Assembly: GCA_035513575.1 (NCBI GenBank) | Contig: DATKBW010000015.1 | Location: forward strand, 62,001 to 126,000 | Source: JAHWKI01 sp035513575 | GTDB lineage: Bacteria; Gemmatimonadota; Gemmatimonadetes; Longimicrobiales; RSA9 | DNA: 64,000 bases | Direction of reading: 5' to 3' | Part shown: piece after piece, positions 1-8,109 of the stretch | Layout: every line of letters begins with the position of its first letter | How positions within the stretch are numbered: position 1 is the stretch's first letter | Notes under the pieces: model-generated | Seen by the model: the letters and a program-made list of their open reading frames with translations, nothing else | Told to the model about the DNA's origin: nothing | Database searches by the model: none | Translations under genes and position numbers: made by a program

Positions 1-379
1 GCCGGAGCACCTGGACGCGGGCGTTGTCCCGCTCCACGACCAGGAGCAGGTCGTCCACCAGGGCAATGCCGTTGGGGCGCCGGAACTCCACGGGCCCACG
101 TCCGCCCCCCCCCACCCGGCCCAGAAGCTCACCGGTGGCGGCATCGTGGACGTAGAGCCGGTTCGGCGACTTGGCCGTGGTGATCAGCCAGTCCTGGTCG
201 ATGGGCCCGTGCCAGACCACCGGGGAGTCGAGGTTCGAGAAGTAGGCGGCGCGGGTGACGAAGGTCTCCTCGACGCGCGTCGGAGGGGCGCCGGGCACGT
301 CGGCGAGCCCACAACCGGCGGTGGCGAGGGCCATCAGCGGGGCGAAGAGGGCGGCGGGCGGGATCGGAAGTCGAGGCAT
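1..379 (-). CDS. Beta-propeller (phytase/NHL-like) lipoprotein, partial
   Basis: The gene reads leftward from ATG at 377-379 and runs off the window edge, so only the first 126 codons are present. The N-terminus is basic then hydrophobic and ends in LATAGC (Cys23), an imperfect lipobox, so it is probably an envelope lipoprotein. The rest shows SPVVWHG, LITTAKSPNRLYVHD, GELLGRV and RPNGIALVDDLLLVVERDN, a blade pattern typical of NHL or phytase-type beta-propellers. It is divergent from the metallophosphoesterase lipoprotein at 526, which would fit phosphate-ester scavenging, but that link is inference. Fold assignment is moderate; substrate unknown because the C-terminal blades are missing. 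Confidence 0.7.
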   Translation of the reverse strand, partial: MPRLPIPPAALFAPLMALATAGCGLADVPGAPPTRVEETFVTRAAYFSNLDSPVVWHGPIDQDWLITTAKSPNRLYVHDAATGELLGRVGGGGRGPVEFRRPNGIALVDDLLLVVERDNARVQVLR

Positions 380-525
380 GGGGGAAGGGCTGGTGCAGCA
401 ATCGGGCCGGTCGCGCGGGGCCGCGGGCGCGGACTGAGAGCCGGGAGCCGCGGCCTCCGGAATCGGGGGTGGCGCGGAGTCTGCGGTGCGGGGGTGGAGC
501 GGATCCGGGAGATGAGGGCTGGAGC

Positions 526-1632
526 ATGGTGAGACGGCGGGGACAGGGAAGGCGTGGGTGGCGGCGGGCGGTCGCGGCGGTGGGAGTGTCCGCTCTGGCG
601 GCCGCGGCGGCGTGCGCTCCCGAGAGGCCGCCGGTGGCGCCGTCGCCCGGGGAGATCGAGACGACCCTGTTCCTCATCGGGGACGCCGGGGCCCCGGACC
701 CGCGGGACGTGGGCGCGCCGCTGGAGGAGCTGGCCCGGTACGCGGCGGAGGCGCCGGAGCGGACGGTGATCGTGTTCCTCGGCGACAACGCGTACCCCTA
801 CGGCATTCCGCCGGAGGACGACCCGAGCCGGGCGGACGCCCGGCGGCGGCTGGAGGCCCAGATCGTGTCGGTCCCCCACGGCGTGCGGGGGGTGTTCCTG
901 CCGGGGAACGCCGACTGGGATAAGGCCGGCGTCTTCGGCCTCGCCGCGATCCGGCTCCAGGAGCGGTTGATCGCGGAGCTCGCCGGGGGCCGGGACGTGC
1001 GGATGCTCCCGGGCGACGGCTGCCCCGGGCCCGTGTCGTTCGATGTGGGTCGCCTGCGGGTGATCGGGCTGGACACCCAGTGGTGGCTTCACGACTACGT
1101 GGTCGCCGATGAGGCCTCCGACTGCCATACGGACGTGGGCGCCATCACGAATGCGCTACGGGAGCAGGTCCGGAGCCCGGACCGGGAGGACCGGGTCGTG
1201 GTGGTGACGGGCCACCACCCCCTCCGGACGGGCGGCCCGCACGGCGGCTATTGCGGACCCACAGCACCGTTCCGCCGCTTCGGCGGCCGCAGCCAGGACA
1301 TCATCTCCCGGGCGAACCGGACCATGCGGGACTCCATCGAGAGCGCCATGTCCGCCCGGCCTCCGCTGGTCTACGCCGCCGGCCACGACCACAACCTCCA
1401 GGTCCTCCGGGGTGGTCCCAGCGTGGAGTACGTCCTCGTGAGCGGCGCCGGCGCCTACTCGAAGGCCGACTGCGTAGTCCACATGCGGGAGACCCACTTC
1501 GCCAGCCAGAATCGGAGCGGGTTCATGCGCCTGGATCTGTTGCGGGGCGGCGGCGTCCTCCTGCGCGTCTACGACTACGACGGCGGCGGGCGGGGCGGCC
1601 TGGCCTACACCCGCTGGCTGGAGCCGAGGTGA
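526..1632 (+). CDS. Calcineurin-like metallophosphoesterase, lipoprotein
   Basis: A 368-residue exported phosphoesterase. An arginine-rich start is followed by a hydrophobic run ending at Cys30 (AAAAAC), a lipobox. The metallophosphoesterase metal ligands are in order: GDAG (52-55), FLGDNAYPYG (84-93), GNADW (127-131), TGHHP (228-232) and AGHDHN (285-290). This resembles the purple acid phosphatase-like branch. The ATG at 526 was preferred over an upstream in-frame GTG because the signal peptide begins there and GAGATGAGGG precedes it. The stop overlaps the GTG of the next gene (GTGA), suggesting translational coupling. The substrate cannot be read from sequence. Confidence 0.88.
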   Translation: MVRRRGQGRRGWRRAVAAVGVSALAAAAACAPERPPVAPSPGEIETTLFLIGDAGAPDPRDVGAPLEELARYAAEAPERTVIVFLGDNAYPYGIPPEDDPSRADARRRLEAQIVSVPHGVRGVFLPGNADWDKAGVFGLAAIRLQERLIAELAGGRDVRMLPGDGCPGPVSFDVGRLRVIGLDTQWWLHDYVVADEASDCHTDVGAITNALREQVRSPDREDRVVVVTGHHPLRTGGPHGGYCGPTAPFRRFGGRSQDIISRANRTMRDSIESAMSARPPLVYAAGHDHNLQVLRGGPSVEYVLVSGAGAYSKADCVVHMRETHFASQNRSGFMRLDLLRGGGVLLRVYDYDGGGRGGLAYTRWLEPR

Positions 1633-2408
1633 GGGCCCGGCCGAAGGGGGCGGGGCGGGCTGCCGCGGCGTGGGGATACCCCCTCCTGGCGCTGGCTGCG
1701 CTCCTGGTCCCGGGGCCCCCCGGGACCGCGGCGGCCCAGGACGGAGTGCGGGCGCTGGAGGCGACACCCATCGGCGCCCTCCCGCCCATGGCGCTCCCCA
1801 TGCCGGCCCACCGTGGCCAGAACTACTGGGTCGGGCGGCTCCATGTGGGTCAGCGCGTCGGACGCGACGGCGGCGACCTGACCGCCTTCGGCATCGGCGC
1901 GGACCTCCAGTGGCATGGCGGGTCCGTGTTCGGCATCACCGGCGGCGTGCGGACCCGGGACTGCGCCGGGACCGCCGAGTGCGATCACGTCGCCTGGCTC
2001 GCCGGCGGGCGTGCCCGGCTCAACATGTACACCGGCGGCCCCACCGTCGGCGCCCTGATCGGCGACCACAACGCCACCACCACCCTGGGCGCCGAGATCG
2101 GCATGGGCTACGCTTCGGGCCTCGCCGCCGGCCAGAACGACTGCACCGTGGACATCGGCGCCCCCGTCTCGGTGGCCCTGTTCCAGAAGACGCGCGTGGT
2201 CGCCTTCGTCACCCCTTCCCTGGTGTGGGAGGCCGGCTGCGCCTTCGATCTGCCCGCCACCCGCCGCACCGTCCTCGCCCGGGCCGGCGTCGGCGCCCAG
2301 CAGCTCTGGCACCCGGGGCTCGATGTGTACCTCGGATTCCAGCGCTATTTCGAGAGCGGGACCGGCCACCAGTTCGGGATCACCATCTCGTACACCCACC
2401 TGCCCTGA
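1629..2408 (+). CDS. Secreted protein, predicted outer-membrane beta-barrel
   Basis: A 259-residue protein that starts at GTG 1629, overlapping the stop of the phosphoesterase gene. A basic N-terminus and hydrophobic stretch end in GTAAAQDG, a signal peptidase I-type site. The mature part is rich in alternating Gly/aromatic/polar segments (YWVGRLHVGQRVG, FGIGADLQWHGG, LGAEIGMGYASG, VGAQQLWHPGLDVYLGF) and ends ITISYTHLP, as in small outer-membrane barrels. Cys pairs may form disulphides. I recognise no specific family. Coupling to the phosphoesterase suggests a shared envelope role. Confidence 0.7.
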   Translation: MRARPKGAGRAAAAWGYPLLALAALLVPGPPGTAAAQDGVRALEATPIGALPPMALPMPAHRGQNYWVGRLHVGQRVGRDGGDLTAFGIGADLQWHGGSVFGITGGVRTRDCAGTAECDHVAWLAGGRARLNMYTGGPTVGALIGDHNATTTLGAEIGMGYASGLAAGQNDCTVDIGAPVSVALFQKTRVVAFVTPSLVWEAGCAFDLPATRRTVLARAGVGAQQLWHPGLDVYLGFQRYFESGTGHQFGITISYTHLP

Positions 2409-2457
2409 CACCGCCGCGCCGGCCGACTACGAGCATGGCCCGCCGTCGCCACCACTA

Positions 2458-3096
2458 TCAGGTCGGGCGGAGGTCCCGCAACTCGTCGGCGCCCCGCAGC
2501 GCGGCTTCGAGCGCCTTCGACCAGGCCCCGGCGTCGAAGGCCTCGTCCTGGGGAACCCCTTTGCCCTCCATCACCATCTGCGCACCCGCCTCGTCGCCGA
2601 GCGCGTTCAGTTCGGCGATGGCCCGACTCCGTAGGGGGCCCGGCTCCGAGATCAGTCCCATCGCCCGCAGCGACTTGGTCGTCAGCCGTTGATCCCCGAA
2701 TCGCTTCGCGGTCTCCGCGTAGTCCCGCAGGAGCGCGGCGGCCTCTTCGGCGTCACCGCGGCCGAGGGCGATCAGGACGAGCGTCCGACGGGCCCGGACG
2801 ACCTGGGGATACGCTTCCACCACCTCGCGGCACACGACCTCCGCCGCCCGGCCACGGCCGGTCTCGAGGTACCCGTCGATGGCTTCCCCGTACAGGGACA
2901 GCGCTTGAGAATCGAGGCCCAGCGACCCGGCGAGCCGTGCAGCCCGGAGATAATGCGGCGGCCGAAACGAAGCGGCCGCCTCCGCGGCCCTGGCCCGCAA
3001 CGCCTGGAGATTTCGCCGGGATCTGCCGGCCGTCAGCCTGGATCGCACCAGTCGGAACCAGCGCCCGAGTGCGAGGCGATACTTCAGGAGTTCCAC
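2458..3096 (-). CDS. Helical-repeat (TPR-like) hypothetical protein
   Basis: A 212-residue cytoplasmic protein rich in Ala, Arg, Leu and Glu. Pairs of helices such as AARLAGSLGLDSQALSLYGE and LVLIALGRGDAEEAAALLRD look like tetratricopeptide repeats. There is no signal peptide. It starts at GTG 3096, just downstream of the response regulator. If the missing base in that regulator is restored, the regulator stops at 3100, four bases from this start, so the two would be a tight operon. The product may be a scaffold acting with the regulator; that is inference. No enzyme motif is visible. Confidence 0.65.
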   Translation of the reverse strand: MELLKYRLALGRWFRLVRSRLTAGRSRRNLQALRARAAEAAASFRPPHYLRAARLAGSLGLDSQALSLYGEAIDGYLETGRGRAAEVVCREVVEAYPQVVRARRTLVLIALGRGDAEEAAALLRDYAETAKRFGDQRLTTKSLRAMGLISEPGPLRSRAIAELNALGDEAGAQMVMEGKGVPQDEAFDAGAWSKALEAALRGADELRDLRPT

Positions 3097-3155
3097 TGCC
3101 TACCGCCCCCTCTTGTTGCCCGTCGCGTGGCCGATACGGCCCATCACCTCCTTCA

Positions 3156-3599
3156 CTACCGCGAACGGATCGATGGGCTTTCCAGGAAGACCGACACCCC
3201 CGCCTCGGCCGCCGCGGCGCCGACCTCATCCCTGGAGAGGGCCGACAGCGCAATAATAGACGGCTGCACCCCCTGCTCGCGCAACGCCCGCGCCACGTCG
3301 AGACCGCTCCGGGCGCCGGGGAGTCTGATATCGAGCAGGATCAGATCCGGTCCGGCTTCCACCGCCTTTTCGATGGCGGACTCTCCGTCCGGGGCGTGGA
3401 TGACATCGTAGCCGTCGTACCAGAGCAGCCCGCCGCAGAAGTCACGGTCGGCGTCGTTGTCCTCGACGATGAGGACGAGCTGTCTTCGCGCTTCCCCATT
3501 CGACCCCGTCGAGCCGGCCAGGCCGTCCGCTCCTGGATCCACGTCACTGGTCAATGCGCGCAAGCTCCGTGGTGGGGGGATTTCGAAAATCCCACACAT
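3156..3599 (-). CDS. Response regulator receiver domain, apparent C-terminal frameshift
   Basis: As read, 147 residues: a poorly conserved 40-residue lead, then a REC domain with the acidic pair E46-D47 (LVLIVEDN), phosphoacceptor Asp90 (LILLDIRLP) and Ser119 (IIALSAL). The conserved Lys is missing because the frame changes after VSVFL. One missing G near 3182-3184 would give FLGKPIDPF, restore the Lys and extend the protein to a stop at 3100. There is no output domain, so it resembles a stand-alone CheY-like regulator. ATG 3599 is the best visible start but lacks a clear ribosome-binding site, so the start is uncertain. The frameshift may be a sequencing error or real decay. Confidence 0.65.
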   Translation of the reverse strand: MCGIFEIPPPRSLRALTSDVDPGADGLAGSTGSNGEARRQLVLIVEDNDADRDFCGGLLWYDGYDVIHAPDGESAIEKAVEAGPDLILLDIRLPGARSGLDVARALREQGVQPSIIALSALSRDEVGAAAAEAGVSVFLESPSIRSR

Positions 3600-3786
3600 C
3601 AGGCAAGGATCGGGCCCTGCAGCAAGCGGTACGGATGCATATCCGACGAAATCAGGGACGGGTCCGGCGGACCAGGGGTTCCCGGCCTTCGGGCGGAGCC
3701 GCGCCCCTGTGTTGGCCGGCCTTCTTCTTGCGCGCCCCGGGCGCCGGTCCGGCCGACTCTTCACCAGCACCCCGGGGCGCACCAGG

Positions 3787-4191
3787 ATGATGCTCGTGAA
3801 AACGGAGAAGCGGCAAAGCGAGGTCCACGGGATCGGGCTCTTCGCCAAGGAGTTCATTGCCGAGGGGACGCCCACGTGGCGGTTCATCGCCGGGATCGAC
3901 CAGGCCATCCACCCGGACGTGGTCGAGCGGGTGCCGGCGCCTTCGAGGAACGCGTTCCTCACGTACGCTTACCTGGACATCCGCACGGGGCTCTACGTCC
4001 TGTGCGCGGACGATGCGCGGTTCATGAACCATTCCGAGGAGCCCAATGTCCGCGGGGACTACGCCCTGGATGAGGTCTTCGGCGTGGATGTGGCCGCGCG
4101 GGATATCCAGCCGGGAGAGGAGCTCCTCTGCGACTACCGTACGTTCGACCGGATCGACCGCAAGGCGCTGCAATTCGACAACGGCTTCTGA
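3787..4191 (+). CDS. SET-domain protein-lysine methyltransferase-like protein
   Basis: A compact 134-residue SET domain with all the usual landmarks: VHGIGLFAKEFI at 13-24 (N-terminal SET strand), RFMNHSEEPNV at 78-88 (the Asn-His of the cofactor pseudoknot) and GEELLCDYRTFD at 110-121 (catalytic Tyr loop). The family transfers methyl from S-adenosylmethionine to lysine. There is no pre-SET or post-SET cysteine cluster. The substrate in this cell is unknown; ribosomal or nucleoid proteins are possible. Two adjacent ATGs occur at 3787 and 3790, preceded by a short AGG. It diverges from the response regulator across about 190 bp. Confidence 0.85.
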   Translation: MMLVKTEKRQSEVHGIGLFAKEFIAEGTPTWRFIAGIDQAIHPDVVERVPAPSRNAFLTYAYLDIRTGLYVLCADDARFMNHSEEPNVRGDYALDEVFGVDVAARDIQPGEELLCDYRTFDRIDRKALQFDNGF

Positions 4192-4294
4192 AGCCGGGGT
4201 CGGGGTACGGCCTGCGCCCCGCGGCGCGCTTGCGCTGGTGCCGTATTTGCCGGGACCTTGTCCCGGGGATGTGTCGGCAGCCAGGGAGGTGAGC

Positions 4295-4621
4295 ATGGAG
4301 CGGAACGAGAGGATCGGGGACTCGGAGCGGTGGGCGTCGGCGCTGCTGGGGGGGATGCTGGTCCTCTCCAGCCTGCGACGGCGGGACATGGGGGCCGGTG
4401 CGCTGTTCGCCGCGGGCGGGGCCGCGCTCCTGTACCGCGGCTTCGCCGGCCACGACGAGCTCGTCGCCCGCATCGCCCGTTTCCTCCGGGCCGCGGTGGA
4501 GGAGGGCATGGGCGTGCGGGGGAGCGACATCGTGGACGAATCGTCCATGGAGTCGTTCCCCGCGAGCGACGCGCCGTCGTGGACGCCGGTCACGTCCGTG
4601 GGCAAGGACGAGAAGGACTGA
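4295..4621 (+). CDS. Small hydrophobic protein with ESFPASDAPSW motif
   Basis: A 108-residue protein. Residues 13-50 hold a Gly/Ala/Leu-rich stretch (ALLGGMLVLSS and GALFAAGGAALLYRGF) like a weak two-helix membrane hairpin. The C-terminus carries MESFPASDAPSWTPV (85-99), a short motif found at the end of many small uncharacterised bacterial proteins. The start at ATG 4295 is favoured by GGGAGG nearby. It lies 100 bp after the SET gene and 4 bp before murB. No function can be assigned. Confidence 0.75.
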   Translation: MERNERIGDSERWASALLGGMLVLSSLRRRDMGAGALFAAGGAALLYRGFAGHDELVARIARFLRAAVEEGMGVRGSDIVDESSMESFPASDAPSWTPVTSVGKDEKD

Positions 4622-4625
4622 GCGC

Positions 4626-5576
4626 GTGGAATCAGCGACGCGTCTTCCCATGCGGGAGCTCGAGCGGCGACTCGGCCCGGACCGCCTCGAGCACGATGTC
4701 GCTCTCGCGCCGTATACCACCTTCAGGATCGGTGGCCCCGCGGACCGCCTGTACAGGGCGCGCACTCCCGAGGAGCTGGCGATGGCGGTCCTCGCCGCCC
4801 GGGAGCTGGACCTGCCGCACTTCCTCCTGGGCGCCGGCGCCAACATCCTGATCGGGGATGGGGGGTTCCGCGGGCTGGTCATCCGCAACGAGGCGGCGCA
4901 CATCGAGTTCCGGGCGGACAACCGCGTGCGTGCCGCCAGCGGCGTCATGGTCTACCACGACCTGATCCAGGCGTGCCGCGAACGCGGCCTCGCCGGTCTG
5001 CACCACTTCGTCGGGATCCCCAGCACGGTCGGCGGGGCGATCTGGCAGAACCTCCATTTCCTGAGTCCGGCGCCGGCGCGCGAGCGCACGGTCTTCGTCG
5101 AGGAGGTCGTCGAGGAGTGCGAGCTGCTGACCGCGGACGGGGAGCGCCGCACGGTGGGGGTGGACTATCTCCGCTTCGGATACGACTACAGCATCCTCCA
5201 CGACCGACCGGACGTCGTTCTCGCGGTGACGTTCCGGCTCCAGCCGCAGTCGCCGGAAGAGATCCTGGAGGTGATCCGGGAGAACCTGAGGTGGCGCGAC
5301 GACCGCCATCCGGACCTGTGGCTCTACCCCTCCGCGGGCTCGATCTTCAAGAAGATCGAGGGCGTGGGCGCGGGACGGCTCATCGACCAGTGCGGCCTGA
5401 AGGGGCACGTCCACGGCGGCGCCCAGATCTTCCACCGCCATGCCAACGTCATCGTCAACGTGGGCGGCGCCACGGCGCGTCAGGTCCGGGAGCTCATCGC
5501 CCTCGCGCAGGAGCGTGTCGCCGCGGAGCTCGGCTATCACCTCGAGCCCGAGATCGGCTTCATCGGCGAGTTCTGA
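4626..5576 (+). CDS. murB: UDP-N-acetylenolpyruvoylglucosamine reductase
   Basis: The NADPH- and FAD-dependent enzyme that makes UDP-N-acetylmuramate for peptidoglycan. FAD-binding signatures are PYTTFRIGGPADRL (29-42) and GAGANILIGDGGFRGLVIRN (69-88). Catalytic Ser239 lies in SAGSIFKK and the C-terminal Glu309 in LEPEIGFIGEF. After GIPSTVGGAIWQN the common MNAGAYGG loop is replaced by HFLSPAPARERTVFVEEVVE, so this is a divergent MurB subtype. The start is GTG 4626, chosen because GAGAAGGA lies at a suitable distance; ATG 4650 is the alternative. 316 residues. Confidence 0.9.
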   Translation: MESATRLPMRELERRLGPDRLEHDVALAPYTTFRIGGPADRLYRARTPEELAMAVLAARELDLPHFLLGAGANILIGDGGFRGLVIRNEAAHIEFRADNRVRAASGVMVYHDLIQACRERGLAGLHHFVGIPSTVGGAIWQNLHFLSPAPARERTVFVEEVVEECELLTADGERRTVGVDYLRFGYDYSILHDRPDVVLAVTFRLQPQSPEEILEVIRENLRWRDDRHPDLWLYPSAGSIFKKIEGVGAGRLIDQCGLKGHVHGGAQIFHRHANVIVNVGGATARQVRELIALAQERVAAELGYHLEPEIGFIGEF

Positions 5577-5720
5577 CCCTCGCTCGGACATTTGACATCT
5601 GACATCTGACCGCGGGCCGCCCACTGGCGATAGCGCGGGCAGGGGTCTTGCAACAGTCATCTTCGTGGCGGGTAGGCATTTAAGTCGCAGCGGAAGACCT
5701 GCAATGGAGGGGGATCCGGA

Positions 5721-6707
5721 ATGGGTCGACGAAAGAAGGAAACCGTAGCGGTCGGGCTCGCGGCCTCGACGCTCGCGCTGCTCGGGGCCGGCATGGCCAC
5801 GGAGCAGAAGCGGCTGGCGGCGGGGATGGCTCTCGCACCGGACGCCGACCGGGCCCCGGATGTGGACCTGATGGCGGACCTGATCCCGCGGGGCTGGGAC
5901 CTGCCCTCCGAGCGGACCGAGCGCGTGGACTTCTTCATCGATTTCCTCAAGGGGGAGCGCTTCGATGACATGAAGGAGTGGCTCGAGCGGATCGGGAAGT
6001 ACGGCCCGATGATCCGCGAGGAGCTGCGGGCCAGGGACATGCCCGAAGACCTGCTGTTCCTCGCCATCATCGAGAGCGGGCTGGATCCGAACGCCTATTC
6101 GGCGGCGGACGCGGCCGGGATCTGGCAGTTCATCGAGGAGACCGGCGAGCGCTACGGCCTCGAGGTGACGCGCTACGTGGACGAGCGGCGGGACCCCGTG
6201 AAGGCGACGGCGGCGGCGCTCACGTACCTCCAGGAGCTCAACGTGCGCTTCGACTCGTGGTTCCTCGCCGCGGCCGGCTACAACACCGGCGAGAACCGGG
6301 TCGGCCGTATCATGCGGGAGATCACCGGTTCCGAGAAGGGTGCCGACCAGGACTACTGGAAGATCAGCGACCGGCTCCCGCGGGAGACCCGGGACTATGT
6401 GCCGCTCATGGTCGCCGCCGGCCATATCGCAAAGGACCCGGGTGCGTTCGGCTTCCCGGAGCTCGACTTCCAGGAGCCGCTGCGCTTCGACGTGGTGCGC
6501 GTCCCGGGCGGGACCCCGCTCGCCGACGTGGCCGAGGCGGCCGGCGTGGACGTCGACCGGGTCCTGGACCTGAATCCGCATCTGGTCCGCAAGCAGACGC
6601 CACCGGACCGCGCGTGGGACGTCCGCATCCCCGAGGGGACGCAGCGCACCTTCGCCGCCAGCTTCGGCCCCGGCGCCGAGGCGGAACGGCCGGCCGCCGC
6701 GGAGTAG
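5721..6707 (+). CDS. Lytic transglycosylase (MltD-like) with LysM-like tail
   Basis: A 328-residue cell-wall enzyme that would cleave peptidoglycan glycan strands to 1,6-anhydro products. A short basic N-terminus and hydrophobic segment (9-25) suggest export or anchoring. The SLT domain covers about 90-230 with catalytic Glu118 in IIESGLDPNAYS, then GIWQF (133-137) and AGYNTGENRV (185-194). The last 80 residues (GTPLADVAEAAGVDVDRVLD, then LNPHL) look like a degenerate LysM. A strong GGAGGGGGATCCGGA precedes ATG 5721. A possible promoter with TTGCAA at 5648 and TAGGCA at 5673 has an unusually long 19-bp spacer. Confidence 0.9.
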   Translation: MGRRKKETVAVGLAASTLALLGAGMATEQKRLAAGMALAPDADRAPDVDLMADLIPRGWDLPSERTERVDFFIDFLKGERFDDMKEWLERIGKYGPMIREELRARDMPEDLLFLAIIESGLDPNAYSAADAAGIWQFIEETGERYGLEVTRYVDERRDPVKATAAALTYLQELNVRFDSWFLAAAGYNTGENRVGRIMREITGSEKGADQDYWKISDRLPRETRDYVPLMVAAGHIAKDPGAFGFPELDFQEPLRFDVVRVPGGTPLADVAEAAGVDVDRVLDLNPHLVRKQTPPDRAWDVRIPEGTQRTFAASFGPGAEAERPAAAE

Positions 6708-6807
6708 CCACCGGGGCGGGCGTGCGGGTCCATCCGGCCTGGCCGGCGAGGGCCCGACGACCCCGGGGGGGCGATTCGGACGGCGGGGAAGCAGGCGCGC
6801 CGCGGCC

Positions 6808-6837
6808 TTGCACGGGCCGCGGCGCGCTCACTACTTT
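6808..6837 (+). promoter_or_regulatory. Candidate promoter of gltA-icd
   Basis: TTGCAC (6808-6813), an 18-bp spacer and TACTTT (6832-6837). It fits the TTGNNN/17-18/TANNNT pattern seen repeatedly in this window. It lies in the 281-bp gap between the transglycosylase and citrate synthase and would give a leader of about 145 nt. Confidence 0.5.
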
Positions 6838-6988
6838 GCGGCGCCGTCGCGGCTCGCCCCCAACTCTGCAACGGGGCTGGCATCCTCCCGTGTCGAGGAG
6901 GACGTCGGCCCCGATCTTGTATGCCGGTCGGCCGGCCGCCGCGCGGAGGCGGAGAACGCGAAACCCGGGGTGGAGGGGTAGCAGGGAC

Positions 6989-8107
6989 ATGCCAGCGTCC
7001 GGTCTGGAAGGCGTCGTCGTCGCGGACACCCGGGTGAGCCGCATCGACGGCGAAGCGGGCACCCTGGAGTACGCCGGCTACCCGATCCAGGAGCTCGCCG
7101 ACCGGACCACGTTCGAGGAGGTGGCCTACCTCCTCTGGTATGGCGAGCTGCCGACCGAGCGAGAGCTCGCCAGCCTGCGTCAGCGGCTGTCGGGTTCCTA
7201 CGACCTTCCGCCCGCCGTCCTCGACGTGATCCGGGGCGCCCCGCGCTTCGCCCACCCCATGGCCGTGCTGAGGACCGCCGTTTCCGCGCTGGGGCCGCAC
7301 GACCCGCAGGGCGAGGAGATGTCCAGGGAGGCCAACCTCGACAAGGCCGTGCGTCTCACGGCGCAGCTCGCCACGATCACCGCCGCGACGGGGAGGCTGA
7401 GGGAGGGGAAGGACCCCGTCGCGCCGCGCGGTGACCTGGGGATCGCGGCCAACCTGCTCAACATGCTGAACGGCCGGGCCCCCGACGAGGCGGAGGCGCG
7501 GACCATGGATGTCGCCCTGACGCTGCACGCCGAGCACGGGTTCAACGCGTCCACGTTCTCCGCGCGCGTGACCGTCGCCACCCTGGCGGACATGCACAGC
7601 GCCATCACCGCGGCCATCGGCACGCTGAAGGGTCCCCTCCACGGCGGCGCGAACGAGCGGGTGATGGAAATGCTGGAGAAGATCGGTGAGCCGGCGCAGG
7701 CGGAGAGCTGGGTCGCCGCCGCGCTGGAGCGGAAGGAGAAGATCATGGGCTTCGGCCACCGGGTCTACCGCACGGTGGACCCGCGGGCTCCGATCCTGCG
7801 CCGTCTCGGCGAGAGCCTGGGCACGTCGAAGTGGCTCGAGATCTCGGACCGGGTGCGGGACGTCATGGCCCGGGCCATGGAGGAGCGAGGGAAGGCGATC
7901 TACCCCAACGTCGACTTCTTCAGCGCGTCGGTGTACGACCGCCTCGGGGTCCCCACGCAGCTGTTCACCAACATTTTCGCCTGCGCCCGGGTCACGGGTT
8001 GGGCGGCGCACGTCCTCGAGCAGCTCGCGGACAACCGGCTGATCCGGCCGAAATCGAAATACGTCGGGCCGGAGACCCGTTCGGTCCTCCCTATCGAACA
8101 ACGATAG
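6989..8107 (+). CDS. gltA: Citrate synthase
   Basis: Condenses acetyl-CoA and oxaloacetate to start the TCA cycle. At 372 residues this is the short dimeric (CitZ-like) type rather than the longer allosteric enterobacterial type. Catalytic and substrate residues are visible: AEHGFNAS (H183), GPLHGGANE (H218), MGFGHRVYR (H257) and NVDFFSAS (D309). The start ATG 6989 follows GTGGAGGGGTAGCAGGGAC. icd begins 2 bp after the stop, so both TCA enzymes are almost certainly one transcript, probably from the promoter at 6808. Confidence 0.96.
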   Translation: MPASGLEGVVVADTRVSRIDGEAGTLEYAGYPIQELADRTTFEEVAYLLWYGELPTERELASLRQRLSGSYDLPPAVLDVIRGAPRFAHPMAVLRTAVSALGPHDPQGEEMSREANLDKAVRLTAQLATITAATGRLREGKDPVAPRGDLGIAANLLNMLNGRAPDEAEARTMDVALTLHAEHGFNASTFSARVTVATLADMHSAITAAIGTLKGPLHGGANERVMEMLEKIGEPAQAESWVAAALERKEKIMGFGHRVYRTVDPRAPILRRLGESLGTSKWLEISDRVRDVMARAMEERGKAIYPNVDFFSASVYDRLGVPTQLFTNIFACARVTGWAAHVLEQLADNRLIRPKSKYVGPETRSVLPIEQR

Positions 8108-8109
8108 CC

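Noticed and set aside
3156..3200. Programmed frameshift in the response regulator
   Set aside because: No slippery heptamer or downstream structure is evident; a single missing base from error or mutation explains it more simply.
6838..6988. Structured regulatory RNA in the gltA leader
   Set aside because: The leader is long enough, but I could not draw a convincing conserved-type fold or terminator.
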